Assembly: GCA_023055425.1 (NCBI GenBank)
Contig: JALGPY010000002.1
Coordinates: 137,883,927 to 137,947,926, forward strand
From: Linanthus parryae
Taxonomy: Eukaryota > Streptophyta > Magnoliopsida > Ericales > Polemoniaceae
Length of the DNA: 64,000 bases
Direction: 5' to 3'
The notes below the pieces were generated by a model. It ran no database searches. It saw only the letters and a program-made list of their open reading frames with translations, and was not told the DNA's origin. Positions 33,741 through 43,450 of this stretch are shown here, piece by piece (position 1 is the stretch's first letter; every line of letters starts with the position of its first letter). Made by a program: the position numbers and the translations under genes.

Positions 33741-34943
33741 TGTAGATAGTGCTTTCTAGATAGGCAGATCTTAGCCACGTGGCAATCATCCAGCACACCT
33801 AGCTGTGCTCCACACACACTGGATCACCACCCGCGCTGATCCACGTGGGGGCTGCGAGACAGGGCCCTCGCATACCACCACACGGGACCTGTAGGGACTT
33901 AGTTGTTTGGAGGCTAGAGTAAGTCCTGTCGCGCGCGAGCGACAACCAAGCCTGCGCGCGACCCTTAGTAACTGCTTTGAGAGATTTATGGCACGAGCTC
34001 CATAAACTTGGTCAACCTCATAACGGTTCCGATATACACGGTTAACGTGCGTAACGGTCCCTATATACGCGGACGAACGTGCTGTTGTGGTTAAGCTAAT
34101 TAAGCCGCCATTAATGGGCACATTAACCCACTACAACGGTCACATTCTCCGTTATATATAGGATCGTTAACCCTTCCATACAAGGGGCGAATTGTTGGAT
34201 ATCATGTGTGAGCGGTTTGTCCCACATCGGGATGGTGGACATGATGTCCATGGTTAATATAGTATGATTTGGGCCCTAACTCATAAGGTTGACCTTTTGA
34301 TTAAGTGGGTGTCCCAGATCATACTATGGTGCTCCTCTCTCGGTGCTTAATCTCCCAACAAGTGGTATCAGAGCCAGGTTCGTGCGCTGCCGTGGTGAAT
34401 CAAGGGTGAGATGTGCGGTGTTCTCATGGATGGGTCTTCCATGAATGGTGGACCATGTGTTCCTGCAGACGGTCAAATTCCTGTGTTGCTCCAGCAGGTG
34501 GTCTGGCAGATGGTGGTCCGGTGCACTCTCACAAAGGCGATTCCAAGAAATTCGGCTAATGCTTCCGGGCGAGGGGGAGCATGTTGAAGGGCTAACACAT
34601 GAAGGGTGAGATTGTTGGATATCATGTGTGGGCGTTTTGTCCCAGATCGGGATGGTGGACATGATGTCCATGGTTAATATAGTATGATTTGGGCCCTAAC
34701 TCATAAGGTTGACCTTTTGAGTAAGTGGGTGTCCCAGATCATACTATGGTGCTCCTCGCTCGGTGCTTAATCTCCCAACACGAATCACCTAGGATACGCG
34801 GAAGCTCTGCCAAAACTCTGTCTCTCTCCCATACAGTGCTATTGTCTTACTCTCTCCCTACACACAACCCTACTCTTCATGTGTTCTTTCTATCCCCTGC
34901 TCTTGGTGTATATTGAATCCTCCCTGCAGGATTATCTCGTACA
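33741..34943 (+). repeat. Tat 3' LTR, split by a TRIM
   Basis: It starts TGTAGATAGTGC. The left part runs to 34192, the TRIM with its extra TSD copy occupies 34193-34785, and the right part continues to about 34943 (…cgtaca). About 610 bp remain without the insert. The right end is a guess from the terminal CA and the pyrimidine-rich U5-like sequence. Confidence 0.65.
34193..34780 (+). mobile_element. TRIM (terminal-repeat retrotransposon in miniature), 588 bp
   Basis: Two 168-bp direct repeats (34193-34360, 34613-34780) start TGTTGGATATC and end TCTCCCAACA. A PBS tggtatcagagcc follows at 34363-34375 and a purine-rich gaagggtgagat precedes the second LTR. The 5-bp TSD cgaat is perfect (34188-34192, 34781-34785). 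The internal 252 bases encode nothing. The LTRs differ at about 5 sites by eye (3%). Its size, PBS and PPT fit TRIM elements, which use trans-supplied enzymes. I see no 5S-like segment, so Cassandra is not supported. Confidence 0.93.
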
Positions 34944-36075
34944 CGCCTATAATGAAATGTTTAAGTTAATGACAAATAGAACCCCCTAGCTTATACCAAA
35001 AGTTGGCTAGCACCCTTCCTACACTCACAAGACCGTTTAGTAAAAGACACTTCAATCCCCCCAAAGTTTAGGAAAAGACACTTTATTTAACAGACAGTAC
35101 CCCATAGTACTCAACAATCTCACCCAAACAAGAATGCAATTTCAAGCTACAAAAACATAATTTAGATTACACAAAACAACTTCGGAGTAGATTTTGAGCA
35201 TACCCAGTCCGAAAATCACGAGAAATTGTGGAGAAACGGAGTAGATCAAGGTCGCCGTCGATGCCGCCCGAGGTGGAGCTTGACAGGGCTTTCTCCGGAT
35301 GTTCTTGACCTCATTTGTGGCCTCCTCGAACTTGGTCGGACCTCCAGGAGGTTACTGGAGCAGGTTTGGAAGGATGGGTGTCGTTGGTTTGAGTTGGTCG
35401 GAGCTCTCGTCGGAAACAATGGAGTTTTCGCCGGCGTTCCTGCTTCTTCGGCCATTGCAGCTGCTGCTGCCTTGGATTATGCTCCGTATTCTTCTTCTGG
35501 TCACCAGAAAGAGATCAAGGGAGAGAGACTGAGGTGGAGGAGTGAGGGGAGAAGAGGCGGTGGCTCGGTGGTGGGTCTCCTCCAGCGATGACAGTGGCCA
35601 GAGATGTCGTTGCTGCTGCTCCTTCTTGCTGCGTCCGGAAGAATGGAGAGAGATATGGTGGGTGAGAGATGGGAGAGAGAAGAGATGGAGGTGGTGGTGG
35701 GTGATGTTGGTGTCAGGTTTGTTTTCCGAAGAAGAGAAGAGAAGGAGAAGAAATAGGAGAAGGGAAAAGGAGAGAGAAGGTGACAGGGGGAGAGGGAGAG
35801 AAAGTGAGAGAGTTTTGTGTTCTCCAAAAATTTTGCAGGATTGTTGAAAAATGTGGCAAAAACATTAGTTTTTGTTTTTATTTTATGAACTTATTTCTTT
35901 TTACCCTTTTAGGCTTCAAAGTTTTTGCTAACTACACAATCATCCCCAACTATTAACTAGCTATTAACATCTAGAATTAGAAATTTCTCCCCACACGACA
36001 TGTACTTCAAAAACAAACAATTAAGATTTACGAGATAGACGTCAATTATATTTAGAAAGGACAGGGTGTTACAGC
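34944..36075. other. Unassigned stretch, gene-like GC-richer core
   Basis: The left part has text such as agtaaaagacacttcaatcc that recalls MULE-type TIRs, but I found no matching inverted partner. The core (35220-35830) is GC-richer with open frames of 108-121 codons on both strands. Their residues are low complexity, so they are not convincing. The right end, gggtgttaca at 36065-36074, reads on the minus strand as TGTAACACCC, a common start of plant LTRs, so a minus-strand LTR remnant is possible. Confidence 0.3.
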
Positions 36076-36078
36076 AGA

Positions 36079-36360
36079 CAACACACTTGGGCTATCTTGC
36101 AATCTGTTTTATCCCGCATTACATGCCCTTTGGCTTGTTTGGGAGACTTTAATCAGATTTTGCATTCCTCGGATAAGATCTCGTTCGCAACTCCTAGTGA
36201 GTCCTGCTCTATTCCTGGGCTTACCCACTTTCAAAGTTTCCTAGATAATTGTGATCTTAGAGAGATCTCTTATCGAGAATCACAATTTACTTTGAGTAGT
36301 AACAGGACCGTTGGTTGTACCTACGAAGGATTGGATAGATGTTTTGCTAACCCGCAATGA
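36079..36360 (+). pseudogene. LINE endonuclease, C-terminal part
   Basis: ACLGDFNQILHSSDK (about 36130) contains the G-D-F-N block of APE-type endonucleases, and CTYEGLDRCFAN (about 36316) the L-D-R block. The N-terminal half is missing. The frame ends with TGA at 36358-36360. This enzyme would nick the target site. Confidence 0.8.
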
Positions 36361-36839
36361 TTAACTAATTTTGAGGGATCTTATTCTCTTAAAATTCCAA
36401 TCATGGGTTTCGATCACATCCCCTGTATTCTCTTCACGCATCGCCCCTCCCTCCAAAGGACGTAGCTTCAAATTTGAAGCATTTTGGCTTCGCTATGACG
36501 AGTGTTATAATCTCATTGCTAGAGATTGGAGGCAGCATGTTCAAGGTTCTCCTTCCTTTCAACTTGTCACTCGTTGTAAATTTGTGAAGGCACAACTTAA
36601 GGCTTGGTCCAAGCAAGGCCTAGGTCCTCTTGGTGTGAAAATCACTGGAGCTCAACAACACCTAACCCATATCTTGAGCCACCCTGAGACGCCAAATGGA
36701 TCTATATCTCTGGACTGTCAGAGACAAGAATAGATGGCATGAACCCACCTACATGAACTACTCCAACAAGAAGAAACCTTATGGGCACAACGAGCCAAGT
36801 CCCGCTGGCTGACGCATGGAGATAGGAATACACGCTTCT

Positions 36840-39450
36840 TTCATGCAAAATTCAAGCAGCGTATCTGCCGAAACTGAATAACGGAATTAAAGCAAGACGA
36901 TGGTTCAAGGATCTCGTCTCAGCAGGATCTTCTCGATTACCTGCTGTGCCATTTCCGTAACTTCTACTCTCCGTTGTCTCAGCCTACAGAAACTATCCGT
37001 CACTGGTCTGAATGGGATCACCTCACAACCAAGCTCTCCCCCATTCATATAGAAGTATTAAACATACCTTTTACATCGGAAGAGGTGCGTACAATAGTTT
37101 TTCAAATGGGGCCCTCAAATCTCCAGGATTAGATGGGATTCTGCCAATCTTTTTCCAAAAAACCTGGAACATTACAAGTCATTCGGTTATTTCTGCAGTT
37201 CTCTCTTTTTTAAATTCAGGGCATCATCTGAAGCAACTGAACCACACATCCATTGACCTTATCCCCATAGTTGATTCTGTTCGGACTGCGTTAGACTTCC
37301 GACCTATTAGTCTTTGCACTGTTGGAATAGGTGCCCTAGAGGCGATCTAATATTTAGTATGAATAATGTTATTGGCTAGAATATTCATTTATTATTTATT
37401 GTGATATTTAATATAATGAAGTTCTTAGATACAATGTCTTGTTTATCTTAAATATCCCTAGTCCATTATATTGATTAACATGACGATCAAATATAGACTA
37501 GTATGTGTGTAGATTGATATGGAGATATCAAGTCTAACACATGGGTATGCATTAGGAGTAATGGCATAATGGATTGACCCACGACGAGAAGGATACAGTA
37601 GATTATGTTAAAGTCACAATCGCTTCTCGTAGTGCTAATATAATTGCAATCCTTAGACTTGAAGTCACTAGATACTCTAGCTGTGAAATATCGTGCTTTG
37701 ATGTTATCAAACGTTACACCGTAACTGGGTAACTATAAAGGTAGTTATTGGGCATGATAGGAAGCAAGCTTAGACATCGTAGTGATGTAGAGAGGATTTG
37801 TCCCTCCCACATAATGGGAGCAAATATCCACGGCCACTCAAGGGATGAGGCTTATTGAATGTCTCGCCAGACTCAGATAAATCAATATGGAGATATTGAT
37901 GTTATCTGCTTTGCATGAGCATATTCCCAGGATCGAGGAACTATGGATTGGATATACGAGTGTGACTATTTATGTCTCGTGTCCAATCCGGATATGGAGA
38001 AAGAGGGATAGTGCAATATTAGATATTAAGCACAAAGGTTTGTCAGGATCACTGACTTATTTATATCAGTTGAGTGCATGGATGTGTTGCTGGACACCGC
38101 TCCATGTTAGTAATAAGTTACTACCAACTAAGTAGAAACCTATGGGGTCACACGTCAAATAGAGTTGAACTAGATTTGGGATTAATTAATATGATTAATT
38201 AATGAGAAGGATCACTTTGCAACACCTTGCAAACTTAGTAGGACTAATATGCAAGGAAGGGACTAATCCAAGTTCATGTAGAACTAGGAAGGGCCTTTAT
38301 GTAGTTAACAAGGAGTTGTTGGACTATATAAAGGATGCTCTAGCTTCCTTCCCACAACTAATGCTCATAACATAAGTGAGTGGGAGAGAGAGCAAAAGAG
38401 AGAGCAAGAGACAAGCTAAGTGGCCGAAGCCACCTAGCCCGTCCCCTACCCGTCGGCCACACAAGAGGGCCGAACCTCTCCTTGTGTCTCCGTTCCTTGA
38501 TTCCTTCTTCCCTCTTCCTCCAGTCCAAGCTAGCACTTGAGAAGGAAAAATCTAGATCTCACCTCTAGGCGTGGGTCAATCGTAGAGACGAGGACAATAT
38601 TCTTTGTGTGATCTCGTGAACCAAAAGGTACACATCTTCTATGTCCTTCATCATGTTATGAATGTCTCTTCCTGTGATCCTTGTTGGGCTTTGAGTAGGA
38701 ATTAAAATTTTGTTATTCCGATGCGTTACCTACGTGAAAACCCAACATGCACCACATCCTACAAAGTTATCTCCAAAACTATAGCAACCCGTTTGCATCT
38801 TCGGGCCGTCGAAGTACTGATAATACTCTCCTAGCCAATGAGTTGTTCACCCGTATTATGCGCCAATACTCGGGCACCCACCTGGCAGCCCTTAAGATCG
38901 ATATGAGTAAGGCATTTGACCAGGTCAACTGGATTTCTTAGAACAAGCTCTTACTGTAATGGGGTTCCTCCACAAATGGCTTCGCCTGCTGTCACAATGC
39001 GTACGAACAGTGACATACTTTGTTCTGGTTAATGGTGAATCGTCAGACATATTCACCCCAACTGCGGGACTATGAGAGGGTGATCCAATTTCTCCCTACC
39101 TTTTTATTTTATACCTGGAAGCCATCTCATGTCCGCTTCATCACCTTCAACTCACAGGAGAAGTACCAGGTATCCAGATATCTAGAGCTGCCCCTCCTAT
39201 CTCTCACATGTTCTTCGCTGATGACTTCCTTCTCTTCTTTAAACCAACTCTCTCTTCCAGCAACAATATTTCTCTGGCCGTGGATAATTCCTGTCTCCAC
39301 TCTGGTCAAAAAATTAACCATACCAAGTCTAATCTCTTTTTTAGTCCAAATATACACCCTATCTTGTCCCAGCAATTCCGCAACTTCTTTGGCAACTTCC
39401 CTATTTCACACACGGCGCACTATTTAGGCCTGCCCATTAACTGCTAAACT
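36840..39450 (+). pseudogene. LINE reverse transcriptase, split by a solo LTR
   Basis: Before the insert I read GPSKSPGLDGILPIFFQKTW (about 37107-37167, where the fourth residue is Asn in one frame copy) and LDFRPISLC (about 37290). After it come ALKIDMSKAFDQVNW (about 38886) and MFFADDFLLFFKP (39208), the catalytic block, where Y/F-A-D-D is expected. Several stops and frame changes separate them, so no full enzyme can be made. The motif spelling is that of plant L1-type RT. Confidence 0.8.
37320..38747 (+). repeat. Solo LTR of an Angela-family element, 1428 bp
   Basis: It starts TGTTGGAATAGGTGCCCTAG and ends AAACCCAACA. The identical 5-bp TSD tgcac is on both sides (37315-37319, 38748-38752). 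It is alignable along its whole length with the Angela LTRs at 9519 and 16598 but clearly more diverged, with several small indels. It keeps the ctatataaag box near 38322. No internal region or PBS follows. Confidence 0.93.
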
Positions 39451-39959
39451 TGGGGCGTGGAAAGGTCGATTACTGAATCCAGCTGGGCGTCTAAAGCTGA
39501 TAAAGTCTACATTATCCTCATTTCCCATTTATTTTAGCTCTTGTTTCAAAATCCCTTCCAATACTTTAGACACTATCAACAGTCTCACACTTCACTTCTG
39601 GCGAAATCCGAGTAGTGTCTGTCCTCTTCACTTAGTCCCGGATAGCATGTTGTATAGATCCAAAACCCAGGTGGATTAGGGATTCGTAACCAGCATTGGG
39701 CTAACCAAGCTCTGCTTGCATCCACCTTTTGGAGGCTCCTACGTTAGGACCACTCCCTAGCAGCTTCAACCACTAAACTGAAATACATTCAGCATTTTGA
39801 CATTCAATGCTTCAATAATGATTCGCTTCGCGAGCCACTTGCTGCCTCTTGGTGTGCAAAAAGCATTCTCTCTGGCCGGAACCTTATTCAGAAAGGCTAC
39901 TCTTGGGCAGTTGGGAATGGAAATACTATTAACATGGGTTTGGATAGATGGGTTCCACA

Positions 39960-41181
39960 CCTTACATGCCCACTTTCTTCCTTTATCATCTCAAACCACC
40001 TCAACTCCAAGCTAGTAGCGGATTTCATCGTTAATCGTCAAGATAGGCAAACATGGAATGCCCAAACACTTCACCAACAACTTATCAAGTTTCTTGTAAG
40101 AACCATTTTAGCGATTCAGCTTCCCCTCTCCGGAACTCCAGCCAGAATTTTATGGCCATACACTGCTATTGGCGACTATTCTTCCAAGTAAGGATACCGA
40201 TTCATTGAAGCCTCTTTTTCCCCAATACACATACCAGCAGGCTACTTTTATAGCCTTCCAGCTCTAGATCCAATCTGGGGGCGAGTCTGGGGACTGCGCA
40301 TACCTGAAAAATATAAATACTTCATCAGGAAATGGTTACAAGACCTCGCTCTTCCTTGCATGGCTAACCTGGCTTTGAAACTCCCCAATGTCAGTAACCT
40401 TTGCACGCTTTGCCGCACTTCTCCGGAAACATCAGACCACCTATTTTTACACTATTCCTTGCCTACTACGTTCGCCTCGAGTATTGGATTACGTCATCTC
40501 CCAAACCATCTTCGCAAGTGGCTACGGACTCTCATTCTAGGAACGCAAGATTCGTTTGACAAATTTCTCTCCTTTCTCTGGACGACTTGGCGGATGAGAG
40601 ATGATTTCATCTACAGACAGAGTCCCTGGTTGTTAGCTACGGCTGAAGAGTACTATCGACAATGTCTGCATGACTTGCGACACTTTCGGAATCTTTCTGC
40701 TCAACCTCAGGTTGACCATGCGGTCCCAACAATGCTCCCTTATTCTCTTAGATTTTTCCGAAGTTCTCAGTCCCTTCCAAATATCGCGGGTTTCTTAACT
40801 GTTGACGGAGCTTGGAAAGCTTCTTCACAATCAAGCGTTGTTGGAACTTTTTTGCAGCAACCTTCTAACCCCCCTATTTGCTACACGTGCCTCTGCTACG
40901 CAGATTCCCCGCTACAAATGGAACTACTTGCTATTTACTATGGTCTTTTAGTAGCACTACATAATCACCTGTCAACTGTTATGATTTTTACTGATGGTCT
41001 CCTTTCATACAACATATTGCAGAGGACTAGTCATAGTACGTACAATGACACACCTATTTTGGCACTTATCAGGCAGGAGGCTAGGAAGTTTAATGTCTGT
41101 CTTATCGCTAAAGTTCCCCGAGGACACGTTTTGGAAGCGCATCGTCTAGCAAAGGCAGCTGCTACTAGTAGTCCTGTTTAG
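39960..41181 (+). pseudogene. LINE C-terminal zf-RVT and RNase H region
   Basis: LCTLCRTSPETSDHLFLH (about 40396) is the C-x2-C...H-x3/4-H/C zinc segment that follows plant LINE RTs. RNase H follows: TVDGAWKASS (40798) with the first Asp, QMELLAIYYGLL (about 40915) with Glu, and MIFTDGLLSY (about 40981) with the second Asp. The closing block is AHRLAK (about 41145). The frame 40360-41181 is open for 273 codons. The RNase H would remove the RNA strand of the target-primed copy. Confidence 0.8.
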
Positions 41182-41399
41182 TTGTTGGTTTGGCCATGTT
41201 TTGCTGTATATATGGCTTCGTATTCGGTTGCCGCGTTTGTTGTATTTTGGCTTCCGATGGTTTGTAGTGTGATAGTAGTGTGCTAGGTTGTTTCTTGGTT
41301 GCGTTTGGCTTGTAATCACTATGTACCCTGCCTTGGTGGATCCGTTAATGAATCCTTACCTTTTCTAAAAAAATATATATATTTTGGGCTATACTCGAC

Positions 41400-41475
41400 T
41401 CCTAATGGTTCAATGGTAAGGGCGTTTCACGCACCCCCCACAGGTCATCGGTTCGAGTATAGATTGCATAGGAAA
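41400..41475 (+). mobile_element. SINE-like remnant with Pol III A and B boxes
   Basis: The text tggttcaatgg (41406-41416) fits an A box and ggttcgagtat (41450-41460) fits a B box, 33 bases apart. A following tgcataggaaac recalls a SINE body. A whole tRNA cloverleaf is not apparent and there is no CCA-type acceptor pairing, so a tRNA-derived SINE scrap is more likely than a tRNA gene. It lies between the LINE tail and a MULE-like element. Confidence 0.4.
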
Positions 41476-41494
41476 CTTGGAAAATTAGTTTGGG

Positions 41495-43127
41495 GGTAAT
41501 TTACAGTTTGCACCCTCGGGTTTATGTAAATAGGCAATTCTTACCCCTATTGTTCATCAATTGACAGGGGACACCGCTATTTTGTGCAATAATAATTACA
41601 AATTATACCCCTCCGTCCATTTCCGTTAGGAAACCGTTAAGTGACAGTGGGGTTCACTTTTTGGGGTATTTTTTATTCCCATTTTGCCACTGAATTTTGG
41701 AAATTTACACTTATTATCCCCAAGTTTTGGTAAATATGCAATGCACACCCTTACTGTTTGTCAATTGATATGGAACAACCTTATTTTGCGAGTTGCCAGT
41801 GGGGTACACATTTGGGTGTTTGGTTCATGCCTATTATGTCCTCTAGTAATATATAACGCATTTTTAACCTTTAGAAACTTCAATATTACTATTTATACCA
41901 CTAAATTGTATGACTTTTTTATCTCTCTATGGATGGTTATAAATTATTATAGATCATATTTTGTTATTGTCAAAAGGTAAATTTGTCGACAATGAAAACC
42001 AACACTGAGTCAATAAGTTTTATTTAACAAAATTAATTATGATAGAGTACTTGTCAAATATCAACATCAATCTGTAGTTTGTTTACTAGAATGATAATAA
42101 ATGTTTTAAAGCCAAACTAAATAATATCATTGAGAATTATTCGAAACTAAAATAAAGAGGATTATAGTAGTTAATACAACCCAAATTTATTTACATTCAA
42201 GCGTTGAATTAAAAAAAATCAAACATTCAGCTTGCTGTAATATAATAAAAAAGTGCTTGTCAACAGAAGAAAACACACAAGATACAAAGAGATATGTAGC
42301 AAACAAACACAATTCTATAACCATCTAGCCACATCTTAAATAAATTACAAAAGAGAATAAATTAAAAATACTTTCTTTTTGCGTCTTCCCCCCCCCCCCC
42401 CCCTCTCTATGTCAACTGAATTTGTGCCGTCCTGAACCCACCTAAAACGTTTTTTTTTTTTTTGCGCATCTATTGGATGACTCAGTTTTTTAGACTCGCA
42501 GAGATGAAGTTTACACATATGCGATATTTTTTTCATCCGAGTTGAGTGCTTTCAATAAGTTGCGGTAGATTGATTAAAGAACCATCTTTTTTCATCCATC
42601 GCCGTCGGAAAGTCACATAGGAGATCATTCGGTGGCAAATTTTTTTAGTGCTCCATTATAGCACCACGTGGTGCTCTACAACCAATGAAAATGCAACACT
42701 TAAACAAATTGACAGTGATTGGTAGACACTCATTGGTTGTAGAGCACCACATGGTGCTCTTTTGGAGCACTAAAATATTTCTCACAATAACATTATTGAA
42801 GTCTTAAATGAACCAACAAATCATAGGCAAATTAGTATTTGTCGTACTTACCCATTTTGTATTGGAGTCTGTCTAAATTAAGGGTGTCTCCTGCCGATTG
42901 TCAAACAGTAGGGGTACCCAATGCCTATTTACCATAACCGGAGGATGATTTGTGTAAATTACCCTATAAATATTGAGTAAATGTACAACGGCAAATTAGT
43001 ACTTTCTTATTTTCCGTCCACGACTGTTACAAACCATCCAAAATAGGGGTGTGTCTGTCAATTGATGAACAGTAAAAGTAAGACTTGTCTATTTACATAA
43101 ATCTAGGGGCACAAACTGTAAATTACC
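41495..43127. mobile_element. Second MULE-like TIR element, 1633 bp, with nested TIRs
   Basis: The ends are inverted copies (ggtaatttacagtttg... and ...caaactgtaaattacc) extending about 85 bases. The flanks ttagtttggg (41485-41494) and tttatttggg (43128-43137) agree at 8 of 10 positions, consistent with an eroded 9-10 bp MULE duplication. A second, homologous inverted pair lies inside (about 41699-41785 and 42880-42963). No transposase is encoded. The interior is AT-rich, with a run of 16 C (42388-42403) and one inserted MITE. Confidence 0.7.
42646..42772. mobile_element. 127-bp MITE inside the MULE-like element
   Basis: Long inverted arms read tagtgctcc...gcaccacgtggtgctctaca and its complement, so most of the element can fold back. 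The flanking 9-mers aaatttttt and aaatatttc match at 7 of 9. A hAT- or MULE-derived MITE is possible, and the superfamily is not settled. Confidence 0.65.
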
Positions 43128-43208
43128 TTTATTTGGGCTTTGGGCTGTTTGCATAGAGCTCACTTGGCCAATTTTTTCCACAGCCGATCCATAATCTGTA
43201 CCACTCCG

Positions 43209-43450
43209 TCCCAGCTCTTTCTTCCCATCTGACTTTTTTGACTCGTATCTGGGTCAATTTGACCGGGTGATTTGGACAACAAAATAATACGATTTTTTGA
43301 TAATTTTTTCACCATATTATAGAGCAACTTTTACTCTACAACAACATGAAAAAAGTTATCAAAAAATTACATCGGTTTGGTATTCAAATCACCGGGTCAA
43401 GTGACTCACTGAATAGTGACAAAAGTCAAATTGGGAAGAAAGAGGTGGGA
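43209..43450. mobile_element. Foldback MITE of about 242 bp
   Basis: Inverted arms of about 110 bases start tcccagctctttcttccc and end gggaagaaagaggtggga, with agreement continuing through gggtgatttgg/caaatcaccgg. I found no clear TSD. It would form a long hairpin if transcribed and could be a source of small RNA. Confidence 0.65.

Larger units (their letters stand above)
1..34943 (+). mobile_element. Ty3/gypsy Tat-lineage LTR retrotransposon, 5' end outside window, split by nested insertions
   Basis: The sense strand carries the end of gag, protease, reverse transcriptase, RNase H, a second RNase H and integrase (1-5322). After that come repeats, a gene on the minus strand, a polypurine tract at 33727-33740 and an LTR starting TG at 33741. 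Dual RNase H plus an antisense extra gene between pol and the 3' LTR are known traits of the plant Tat lineage (established knowledge). The 5' LTR is not in the window. Subtracting the MULE, the Angela copia, the Athila-type element and the TRIM leaves roughly 12.8 kb of Tat sequence here. The right border (about 34943, ending in aca) is inferred, because the matching TSD is off the left edge. The sense coding part is dead. Confidence 0.85.
36076..41373 (+). mobile_element. LINE (L1-type non-LTR retrotransposon) with RNase H, 5' truncated and broken
   Basis: From left to right come the end of an endonuclease domain, a reverse transcriptase, a zf-RVT zinc segment and a C-terminal RNase H, the order of plant L1-like elements. 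The copy begins inside the endonuclease, as expected from incomplete reverse transcription. It ends near 41366 in a short A-run followed by TA repeats. Many stops and frameshifts interrupt it. An Angela-family solo LTR (37320-38747) sits in the RT. Confidence 0.85.

Noticed and set aside
34193..34360. Cassandra-type LTR with 5S rRNA promoter
   Set aside because: I found no 5S-like segment in the 168-bp LTR, so only the general TRIM class is assigned.
35226..35827. Host gene exon in the GC-richer core
   Set aside because: Frames on both strands are Arg/Ser/Leu low complexity, and no conserved domain or splice pattern was seen.
41406..41460. tRNA gene
   Set aside because: A and B boxes are present but I could not pair an acceptor stem or an anticodon arm of normal size; a SINE-like remnant fits better.
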